From contig NZ_CP102285.1 of the NCBI RefSeq assembly GCF_025151045.1, forward strand, positions 3,472,001 through 3,536,000: 64,000 nucleotides of DNA, in the 5' to 3' direction. The position numbers were made by a program, and so were the translations under genes. Positions 55,261 through 62,425 of this stretch are shown here, piece after piece (position 1 is the stretch's first letter; each line of letters begins with the position of its first letter). The notes below the pieces were generated by a model. It was not told where the DNA came from. It worked only from the letters and a program-made list of their open reading frames with translations, and searched no databases. The DNA is from Parabacteroides johnsonii DSM 18315. GTDB lineage: Bacteria > Bacteroidota > Bacteroidia > Bacteroidales > Tannerellaceae.

Positions 55261-55335
55261 TATCTTTGCAAGTGAGATAAAGAGTTATTTGAAAGCATGA
55301 GAAATATGGCGGTTCGGAACAGTCCGGCTTTTTCT
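55261..55335 (+). ncRNA. Possible short transcript with promoter and hairpin
   Basis: A TATCTTTG box (55261-55268) in the same GCAA context as the small-RNA cassettes is followed by about 45 nt, then a weak hairpin TCGGA-ACAG-TCCGG (55314-55327) and CTTTTTC. No frame is obvious. It does not share the TAGATTTAAGG block, so it may be only a promoter remnant. Confidence 0.3.
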
Positions 55336-55471
55336 TATCCATTGCCCGTTCTCGTGCGAGTTTTATCCAATCTGTTGATAGTCAAATAAAACCTACCTGA
55401 TTACAACAAATATAACGAATAATCTCTATTCTCCATAGAAAAGAGACAGAGACACGATCCATTCTCAATTA

Positions 55472-55585
55472 CCCTGTCACAAATTCTTAAACCAGCGGCA
55501 GTGATTATATAATCAGTGCCTGCGATTACATAATCACTGCCGCTGATTATATAATTGCTGGCACCGATTTAAGAATTTATAAGGA
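55472..55585. repeat. Palindrome array with exact 21-bp period, copy 2
   Basis: Unit centres are 55487.5, 55508.5, 55529.5, 55550.5 and 55571.5. The inner three units are GATTATATAATC, GATTACATAATC and GATTATATAATT; the outer pair AAATTCTTAAA (55481-55491) and TTTAAGAATTT (55568-55578) are exact complements. CCCTG at the left and AAGGA at the right give 114 bp, as in copy 1. It precedes the antiporter gene by about 130 bp. The rest of 55074-55718 shows nothing I can name. Confidence 0.85.
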
Positions 55586-55718
55586 GAAAATCATCTTTTC
55601 ATTTTTATCTACACAAATAAATACACACTTCTTGCTCTTTTATATGGTAAGTTATTGTACTTCTCACTATTTTTTCGTTACTTTGAAGTAGCTAATGATA
55701 GTAAACTGTTATCAACTT

Positions 55719-57236
55719 ATGTTTCAAGACTTACATATTTTCGAAAATCCGGAAGTAATCTTACTGGTTGCCTCCACAATCTTTTTCTTCAGTATTATTG
55801 CCGGCAAAGCCGGTTTCCGTTTCGGCCTTCCCGCCTTGCTTCTCTTTTTAGGCGTCGGAATGCTGTTTGGTAGCGACGGCTTGGGTATTCAGTTCAGTAA
55901 TCCCAGCGCGGCACAGTTCATAGGTATGCTGGCATTAAGTATCATACTATTTTCAGGTGGTATGGATACGAAGGTGTCCGAGATCAAGCCGATCGCGAAA
56001 GAGGGTGTCATACTCGCAACGGTAGGCGTCTTGCTGACGACTCTTATAACGGGGGGATTTATTTATTATGTGTTCTTATGGTCCACCGGTTACGAAACCC
56101 TTACGATAGCGGAATCGATGTTGATGGCGGCGGTAATGTCGTCTACAGACTCAGCCTCCGTCTTTTCCATCCTTAGGAGCAAAGGCGTTTATCTGAAACA
56201 ACGCTTGCGCCCGACGTTGGAATTGGAGAGCGGTAGCAACGACCCGATGGCGTATATGCTTACCTTGCTCATTATCGCTTATATACAGGTCGGAGGTATG
56301 AACTTACAGGAAGCTGTCTTGCAATTGCTCGTCCAGCTGTCTGTCGGTGCGATAGCCGGTTTCCTGTTGGGAAAGCTGGCGGTTCTGATGATCAACAAGA
56401 TCAATATGGACAACGAGTCTTTATATCCGATCCTATTGTTGACGACTGCTTTCTTCACTTTCTCGGCGACCACTTTATGCAAAGGGAACGGTTATTTGGC
56501 CGTGTATATTGCCGGTCTGGTCGTGGGGAACGCCAAGATTGTACATAAGAAGAGCATGGGAACTTTCTTCGACGGTTTTGCCTGGCTGTGGCAGATCGTT
56601 ATGTTCCTTACGTTAGGTCTGTTGGTGAACCCGCACGAGTTGCTGCCTGTCGCTCCGGTAGGCCTGTTGGTAGGGGTATTTATGATACTGATAGCCCGCC
56701 CTGTTACGATCTTTCTTTGTTTGCTCCCGTTTAAAAGTTTCACGACAAAAGGGAAACTGTATATCTCGTGGGTGGGACTTCGTGGAGCGGTACCGATCAT
56801 CTTCGCCACTTATCCCTGGATCGCCGGGGTCGATCATGGAGGTATGATCTTCAATATCGTGTTTTTCATTACGATTCTTTCCCTCCTGATACAGGGGACG
56901 ACCGTAACGCAGGCGGCCAAATGGCTTGGCCTCATCGACAGCCCGGAACGGAAAGACGTCTTCGGCATCGAATTGCCGGAAGATATCAAGAGTGCCATGA
57001 GTGAGATAGATATCACCCCGGCTGTTCTTTCTCATGGAAACAAGCTGATGCAACTCACCTTGCCCGACCATACCCTTGCGGTTATGGTGAAACGCGACGG
57101 ACATTACTTCATTCCGAAAGGCAATACGGAACTGAAAGAAAACGACAAACTCCTGATGATTTCCGATAACGACGAGGCCCTGCTACAGGCATACGATTCG
57201 TTAGGAGTGAAGGATTATACGATGAAAAAGAACTGA
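55719..57236 (+). CDS. Potassium/proton antiporter, CvrA/NhaP2 type
   Basis: The start is set at ATG 55719 (MFQDLHIFENPEVILLV); an in-frame ATG at 55695 lies too close to the TTACTTTG box at 55678. 505 residues: about 12 to 13 membrane helices with the CPA1 ion-binding region (SSTDSASVFSILRSKG and LELESGSNDPMAYML, Asp pair near 145-180), then a cytoplasmic RCK_C domain (about 405-495: LTLPDHTLAVMVKRDGHYFIPKGNTELKENDKLLMISD). It exchanges K+ or Na+ for H+ in volume and pH control. Confidence 0.9.
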   Translation: MFQDLHIFENPEVILLVASTIFFFSIIAGKAGFRFGLPALLLFLGVGMLFGSDGLGIQFSNPSAAQFIGMLALSIILFSGGMDTKVSEIKPIAKEGVILATVGVLLTTLITGGFIYYVFLWSTGYETLTIAESMLMAAVMSSTDSASVFSILRSKGVYLKQRLRPTLELESGSNDPMAYMLTLLIIAYIQVGGMNLQEAVLQLLVQLSVGAIAGFLLGKLAVLMINKINMDNESLYPILLLTTAFFTFSATTLCKGNGYLAVYIAGLVVGNAKIVHKKSMGTFFDGFAWLWQIVMFLTLGLLVNPHELLPVAPVGLLVGVFMILIARPVTIFLCLLPFKSFTTKGKLYISWVGLRGAVPIIFATYPWIAGVDHGGMIFNIVFFITILSLLIQGTTVTQAAKWLGLIDSPERKDVFGIELPEDIKSAMSEIDITPAVLSHGNKLMQLTLPDHTLAVMVKRDGHYFIPKGNTELKENDKLLMISDNDEALLQAYDSLGVKDYTMKKN

Positions 57237-57247
57237 CATAACCTCTA

Positions 57248-57883
57248 TTAGGGCTGTTCCGGTGCCACAATGGAATCACGCAACACCAGCAGCCCTTCCG
57301 GTCCCATATTAAACAGTAAATCCACAATACTCATATTCGGAAGGAATCCGTGCTTGTCCTGAAAAACCTGGTAATAGGGTTTCGGAGAGAAGGACGGATC
57401 TTCTCCTTCATGTTTAGGACGGATGATTTCTCGGAAATCATTCGGCACTTCAGGCTGGTACTCTTCCGTATAGATGACATTCGGGTGCAGGTCGAGCAGA
57501 CGGCAGATCAACTGGCGCAGTTCCTCATTGTAATCGAATAGGAACTCATACTTCTTCTCGTAAAAAGGAGCGAAATCCTCTTCGTAATATTCGAAAAACG
57601 GACTCATATTATAAGCCGAAACCAAAGCGTTCCAATGCAGGTGACGCCAGTTCCCGTGATCGGAGATACGGATGTCCTTGGTCGGGCACTTCAATGTATC
57701 CGGTTTCACGATAGGGACGGACAAGGCTAACGGACCGTTGGCGGCAGCAATGGTACAACGGTTCCGGAAGGTTTGCTTCAGGTAGTTTTCGGCTGTTTCG
57801 AGATGTATTTCCGGATATTGGAACAGTTTGCAATATTGCTGGACGGGGCCCAGATAGGTTGTTGAAATATAGACAGATTGCAT
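57248..57883 (-). CDS. WbqC family protein
   Basis: 211 residues matching WbqC-like proteins: YISTTYLGPVQQYCKLFQYP (about 5-24), YLKQTFRNRCTIAAANGPLALSVPIV and HWRHLHWNALVSAYNMSPFFEYYEEDF. WbqC proteins occur in O-antigen and aminosugar clusters; the reaction is unknown. Its ATG overlaps the TGA of the signal peptidase-like gene by one base (TGATG), so it is coupled to the dapB-lepB operon. Confidence 0.88.
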   Translation of the reverse strand: MQSVYISTTYLGPVQQYCKLFQYPEIHLETAENYLKQTFRNRCTIAAANGPLALSVPIVKPDTLKCPTKDIRISDHGNWRHLHWNALVSAYNMSPFFEYYEEDFAPFYEKKYEFLFDYNEELRQLICRLLDLHPNVIYTEEYQPEVPNDFREIIRPKHEGEDPSFSPKPYYQVFQDKHGFLPNMSIVDLLFNMGPEGLLVLRDSIVAPEQP

Positions 57884-58791
57884 CAGTTTACGGGTTTAAA
57901 GATTCGTTGTTTGTCACGGCTGAACCAGCAGAGCCAGGCATTCCCGATGATATGGTCATGCGGGATAAAGCCTAAATGGCGGGAATCGACCGATTCGTTT
58001 ACATTATCGGAGAGCATCCAGTAATAATCCTGCCCGAAAAAGAAAAAAGTAGTTTCTCTTCCGTCTAAATATAGCTTTCCATCACGAAAAACGGCCTTTT
58101 CTCCGGCCTCGGCCAATATTGCCTCCTTACAGGCGGTAAGGGCAGCTTCATCCAGACGATAGGCCCGGCCTTTACGGGGAACGACCAGCTTGTACGGAAC
58201 TGCCTGATTCCGGATAAAATGAATGTTCATCTCTTCCGTCAGCTCTTCACGCAATTGATATTCTTCGAAGGTCGTCAGGGAAAAAGAAAAACCGAACGTC
58301 TCGCTCTTCCAGTCTCGCACCGGAATATTCAGCTTTTGCAAAGCTTTCAGGAAATCAGCAGCACTCTTCTGGGTAATGAAACAGGTATTAAGCGCACGAG
58401 GAGAGTGAGGCAGCAGTTTCCCGTTCACCTCGTACCCGTCGCCACTCACCAGGATAGTGTCTCCAGGCATACCGATGCAACGGCTCAAGAACAATGGATT
58501 GCTCACCGTATCTTTCAGAAGAGGGCTGGTAAACAGCACAACCTTGTTCCGCCCCGGGTTTCCTTCAATCGGCAATTTATTTACCAGGATATAATCGCCC
58601 TGATGCAACGCCTCTTCCATCGCATTCGTCGATATCCGGTAAGATTCGATACAGAAACGGCGAACAGGTATAACAACGAGAAAGGCAATAACGACCGTTA
58701 TCACCCAGCCTATATAGTAGGGGCGACCTTCACGGTCTCCCGCCTTATAGTCGCCCGTCCCGTTTATGTTATCATTCACCTTTTCCCCCAT
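57883..58791 (-). CDS. Signal peptidase I paralogue lacking the catalytic Ser and Lys
   Basis: 302 residues with one membrane helix (about 28-43) and the S26 fold: box B RISTNAMEEALHQGDYILVNK, box D SRCIGMPGDTILV and box E YYWMLSDNVNESVDSRHLGF. In active enzymes box B reads IPSxSM with the nucleophile Ser before Met/Leu; here that residue is Ala57. The general base Lys of KRCIGMPGD is Ser103. The neighbour at 58802 keeps both (Ser94, Lys215). The cytoplasmic N-terminus contains GDREGRPYY, the translation of a palindromic repeat (58717-58741). A regulatory or partner role for the active LepB is inference. Confidence 0.85.
   Translation of the reverse strand: MGEKVNDNINGTGDYKAGDREGRPYYIGWVITVVIAFLVVIPVRRFCIESYRISTNAMEEALHQGDYILVNKLPIEGNPGRNKVVLFTSPLLKDTVSNPLFLSRCIGMPGDTILVSGDGYEVNGKLLPHSPRALNTCFITQKSAADFLKALQKLNIPVRDWKSETFGFSFSLTTFEEYQLREELTEEMNIHFIRNQAVPYKLVVPRKGRAYRLDEAALTACKEAILAEAGEKAVFRDGKLYLDGRETTFFFFGQDYYWMLSDNVNESVDSRHLGFIPHDHIIGNAWLCWFSRDKQRIFKPVN
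58717..58741. repeat. Palindromic repeat inside the signal peptidase-like gene
   Basis: GTAGGGGCGACC-TTCAC-GGTCTCCC forms a hairpin with one mismatch and shares GTAGGGGCGA with the intergenic hairpin at 49327-49349. It is in frame and adds residues 19-26 to the protein. Confidence 0.6.
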
Positions 58792-58801
58792 AGCAACTTG
58801 C

Positions 58802-60199
58802 TTAGTCAGGATGTACCCAGCGGAACATACGGTTCCAACGAATACCGCCGTCGAACAAGCTACGATCCTTATCCAGTGACAGCCAGATCATGATCGGCTT
58901 GCCTACGATATGGTCTTCCGGCACGAAGCCCCAGGAACGGCTGTCGGCACTGTTGTGGCGGTTATCACCCATCATCCAGTAATAATCGTATTTAAACGTA
59001 TAGGTCGTTTCCGGCTTGCCGTTGATATAGACCTTACCATCCTTTACTTCCAGCTTATTATGTTCGTAGTTGACGATACAGCGTTTATAAAGAGCGATAT
59101 TACGTTCCGTCAACGGGATCGTAGCCCCCTTCTTCGGAATCCATAGCGGTCCGTAATTGTCGCGGCTCCATCCGGTTTGGTAATCTACCGGATAATAAGA
59201 ATCGGCTCCCATAGGGTCCGGTTCGAGAACCACACGCTTCACGACCGGAAGTTTTTTAGCAATCTCCAATGTCTTTTGAGTCAGCGGAAAATGGTAAACT
59301 GGATTATACTGGCCATTGCCATTCGGCTGGATGCCCAACATGGACATATATTTGGAATTATAGCTTCCGTCGATCAATACACGGTCGGCTTTGCTGACAT
59401 CCAGCAAACGGAACTGCTCTTCACTCAACATGGAACCGTCCGTCTCGACGAAATAGTTAAGCTGCATTTTTTCAGGATTCTTGGCAGCAACACCATCGAT
59501 GTAGACCTGGTTGTCACGAATCTCGATCGTGTCGCCCGGCATACCAATACACCGTTTGACATAATTCTCGCGTTTGTCGACAGGCCGATAGATCACATCA
59601 CCGAAATCCGCTTTATTCAACTGGATAGCTTCCCGCCCGTATTGTTCTATCAAGTGATAATAATCCGGGTTTTGAACCTTCAATGCAACCGTATCGCCTG
59701 CAGGAAAGTTGAACACGACAATATCATTCCGCTTCACATGCCCGAAACCTTTCACCCGTTTATAGTCCCACTCCGGCCAGTCCAGATAAGACTTGCAGTT
59801 GAAAAACGGCAATGTGTTTTGTACCAGCGGGAAGGCAACCGGCGTATTCGGTACACGCGGTCCGTAGCTGAGCTTACTGACAAATAAATAGTCGCCCACT
59901 AACAAGGACTTCTCCAGAGAGGAACTGGGAATCTGGTAATTCTGGAAAATAAAGATATTGATGAAATAAACGGCGACCAGTGCAAACAGGATATCATCCA
60001 CCCATTCCAACACATTGCGTACCTGCGGATTCTTGGTGCGTTTCCAGGCTCCCCAGGGAATGTACCCGGTCAGGAAAATATCGACAAGGACAATCAGGCC
60101 CAACAACAGCCAGGCATTCTGCATCCAAAGCGTGAAAAGCAAGTAGAGAACGGCTGCTATGCTGAATTTAATCCATTGTTTTTTAGAAAACTTCTTCAT
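58802..60199 (-). CDS. lepB: Signal peptidase I
   Basis: 465 residues. Two membrane helices (about 10-28 and 66-86) lead to the catalytic domain: nucleophile Ser94 in QIPSSSLEKSLLVGDYLFVSK, general base Lys215 in YVKRCIGMPGDTIEI and the C-terminal box YYWMMGDNRHNSADSRSWGFVPE. The insert between the Ser and Lys boxes is long (about 100 residues), as in Bacteroidetes LepB. It removes signal peptides from exported proteins. It lies 10 bp upstream of the inactive-looking paralogue and 16 bp after dapB. Confidence 0.95.
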   Translation of the reverse strand: MKKFSKKQWIKFSIAAVLYLLFTLWMQNAWLLLGLIVLVDIFLTGYIPWGAWKRTKNPQVRNVLEWVDDILFALVAVYFINIFIFQNYQIPSSSLEKSLLVGDYLFVSKLSYGPRVPNTPVAFPLVQNTLPFFNCKSYLDWPEWDYKRVKGFGHVKRNDIVVFNFPAGDTVALKVQNPDYYHLIEQYGREAIQLNKADFGDVIYRPVDKRENYVKRCIGMPGDTIEIRDNQVYIDGVAAKNPEKMQLNYFVETDGSMLSEEQFRLLDVSKADRVLIDGSYNSKYMSMLGIQPNGNGQYNPVYHFPLTQKTLEIAKKLPVVKRVVLEPDPMGADSYYPVDYQTGWSRDNYGPLWIPKKGATIPLTERNIALYKRCIVNYEHNKLEVKDGKVYINGKPETTYTFKYDYYWMMGDNRHNSADSRSWGFVPEDHIVGKPIMIWLSLDKDRSLFDGGIRWNRMFRWVHPD

Positions 60200-60215
60200 T
60201 TGTTTCTGTTATTAA

Positions 60216-60932
60216 TTAAAATTTAAGCATATCGTCCATTCCAAGGAAACCTTTCTTTCCGGCGGTAAATTCAGCGGCAATAACGGCACCCAATGCAAAT
60301 CCGGCACGGCTCTTCGCATCGTGCTTGATGCTGATCGTGTCGACGTCCGACTCGTATGTAATTTCATGGATACCCGGAACTTCTCCCTCGCGAATGGCAT
60401 GGATAGGAATATCGGTTGTTTTCTCAGCCGTTTCCAACGTCCAGCGGTCTTTGCGATCCACATTTTCAATGATTCCTTCCGCCAATGTGATGGCTGTTCC
60501 GCTGGGAGCGTCCAATTTATGGATATGATGGGTTTCCATCATTTTGATATCGTAAGCAGGGAAGCTGTTCATAATCTTTGCCAGGTATTTGTTGAGGGCG
60601 AAGAAAATGTTTACACCGATGCTGAAATTGGAGGCATAGAAAAAAGTTTTTCCCTCTTTTTCGCACATTTCTTTGACTTGTCCGATCTTGTCAAGCCAGC
60701 CTGTAGTACCGGAAACAACTGGAACGCCTGCGGCAAAACATTGCATATAATTGTCGAATGCTGTTGCCGGAGTCGTAAACTCGATCGCGACATCAGCACT
60801 TTTGAAATTGTCGGAGCGTATTTCTTCGGGGTTATTGATATCTACGACAGACACGATCTGATGTCCTCTGCCAAGTGCTATCTGCTCGATAGTTTTTCCC
60901 ATCTTTCCGTAACCGATAAGTGCAATCTTCAT
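60216..60932 (-). CDS. dapB: 4-hydroxy-tetrahydrodipicolinate reductase
   Basis: The start is placed at ATG 60932 (MKIALIGYGKMGKTIEQIA), which opens the Rossmann fold; the ATG at 60953 adds seven residues from the GTTGAAA repeat leader. 238 residues. The catalytic ETHHIHKLDAPSGTAITLAEGI motif (about 129-150) is intact, with NFSIGVNIFF and the C-terminal GFALGAVIAAEF. It makes tetrahydrodipicolinate for lysine and diaminopimelate synthesis. First of the dapB-lepB-lepB-like-wbqC operon. Confidence 0.95.
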   Translation of the reverse strand: MKIALIGYGKMGKTIEQIALGRGHQIVSVVDINNPEEIRSDNFKSADVAIEFTTPATAFDNYMQCFAAGVPVVSGTTGWLDKIGQVKEMCEKEGKTFFYASNFSIGVNIFFALNKYLAKIMNSFPAYDIKMMETHHIHKLDAPSGTAITLAEGIIENVDRKDRWTLETAEKTTDIPIHAIREGEVPGIHEITYESDVDTISIKHDAKSRAGFALGAVIAAEFTAGKKGFLGMDDMLKF

Positions 60933-60988
60933 ACTTATATATTTAACTTTCAATTTTTAACTTTCAACTTTCAACTGATAACGTGCTG

Positions 60989-61016
60989 CAAATATAAAGA
61001 ATAATGCTTAGATTTG
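60989..61016. promoter_or_regulatory. Divergent promoters for dapB and the DUF2851 gene
   Basis: On the minus strand TATATTTG (60996-60989) serves dapB; on the plus strand TAGATTTG (61009-61016) serves the gene at 61044. Both are perfect TAnnTTTG boxes and only 12 bp apart. The dapB leader holds GTTGAAA/TTTCAAC tandem repeats (60943-60977). Confidence 0.55.
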
Positions 61017-61043
61017 GGACATAAATCTTAACTCTGAAAAAAG

Positions 61044-62327
61044 ATGGAACGTTTATTACATTATGTTTGGAAATACAAACTTTATACGGCTACCCCATTG
61101 GCAACCACAGATGGACGCTCTGTTCAGGTAATCGATCCCGGAATGCAGAATACGGATGCAGGTCCCGATTTCTTCAATGCGAAGATCAAAATAGACGGAA
61201 CACTATGGGCAGGAAGTGTCGAAGTTCATGATAAATCTTCCGACTGGCTGCTCCATCATCATGATACGGATAAAGCATACGACAGCGTAATTCTCCATAT
61301 TACAGGCTTTAATGATTTCCAGCCTATCCGAACGAACGGGAATCCGATCCCACAAATGCTCCTAACCGTTCCGGAAAATGTCCGCCGTAGCATAAACTGG
61401 TTGCTTTACCGGGAAACGGTTCTTCCATGCCTCGATCATATAGCCGGGATCGCCCCTCTACATATAGCCTGCTGGATGGAGGCTTTGCTGAGTGAGCGAC
61501 TGGAAAGGAAAACACATGACATTTTCTTCCTTTTGGATACATATCAGGCAGACTGGAACGAGGTCTTTTATATTACTTTAACTCGAAACTTCGGCTTTGG
61601 TGTGAATAATGATGCTTTTGAAAGGCTGGCAAAGAGCTTGCCGCTCCGTTGCATCCAAAAACAACGGAGCAGCCATTCGCAGATAGAAGCGATGCTTTTC
61701 GGACAAGCAGGGATGTTAGCGGAGGAGAACGACGACCATTACTACCGCCTGTTGCAACGGGAATACGATTTTCTACGCCATAAGTTCAGCCTTTCGCCGA
61801 TGGAAGATTTCGTGTTTAAGAACCTACGGACACGACCGGTCAACTTCCCGTATCTGAAAGTGGCACAGTTAGCTGCTCTCTGGGTGCAGCACGACACCTT
61901 GTTCTCAGCCATTCTTGAAGCCGGGAGCACCGGAGAGATCAAAAAGTATTTCAGGATTCCTCCATCCGTTTATTGGGAGACACATTATCATTTCCGATAC
62001 GCTTCTCCCCGGAAAGAAAAGACCATAGGTGAAAACGCCCTGAACATTCTGCTGATAAACACGGTCGTTCCGATGCTTTTTGCCTACGGCCTACATAACA
62101 AACAACCTGAATATTGTGAACGTGCCGCCCGCCTTTTAGAAAGTATTCCCCCGGAAAAGAACACCATCGTCTCCACCTTCTGCAACGCCGGTATCGCCGT
62201 CCGCCATGCAGGTGACAGCCAGGCTTTGATCCAATTAAAACGTGAATATTGTGAAAAGAAGAAATGTTTGTATTGCAGGATCGGGTTCAGGATGTTGAAA
62301 ACGACAATCGGACAAAAGCCCATTTAA
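61044..62327 (+). CDS. DUF2851 family protein
   Basis: 427 residues. It matches DUF2851, a Bacteroidetes family: MERLLHYVWKYKLY, VQVIDPGMQNTDAGPDFFNAKIKIDGTLWAGSVEVHDKSSDW (about 30-71, a conserved acidic pattern reminiscent of nuclease-like folds) and a helical C-terminus ending CEKKKCLYCRIGFRMLK with a small cysteine cluster. Cytoplasmic, no signal peptide. Function unknown. Confidence 0.85.
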   Translation: MERLLHYVWKYKLYTATPLATTDGRSVQVIDPGMQNTDAGPDFFNAKIKIDGTLWAGSVEVHDKSSDWLLHHHDTDKAYDSVILHITGFNDFQPIRTNGNPIPQMLLTVPENVRRSINWLLYRETVLPCLDHIAGIAPLHIACWMEALLSERLERKTHDIFFLLDTYQADWNEVFYITLTRNFGFGVNNDAFERLAKSLPLRCIQKQRSSHSQIEAMLFGQAGMLAEENDDHYYRLLQREYDFLRHKFSLSPMEDFVFKNLRTRPVNFPYLKVAQLAALWVQHDTLFSAILEAGSTGEIKKYFRIPPSVYWETHYHFRYASPRKEKTIGENALNILLINTVVPMLFAYGLHNKQPEYCERAARLLESIPPEKNTIVSTFCNAGIAVRHAGDSQALIQLKREYCEKKKCLYCRIGFRMLKTTIGQKPI

Positions 62328-62382
62328 ATGCAAAGATTGATTAATGGCAGGATATCCTACTAATTTTCACCGGATTTTTCCC

Positions 62383-62390
62383 TATTTTTG
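62383..62390 (+). promoter_or_regulatory. -7 box for the Ig-like lipoprotein gene
   Basis: TATTTTTG, a perfect TAnnTTTG match 36 bp before the ATG at 62426. Confidence 0.55.
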
Positions 62391-62425
62391 CGCGTGTTTG
62401 TCAAATGTATTTGAAATAGACATAA

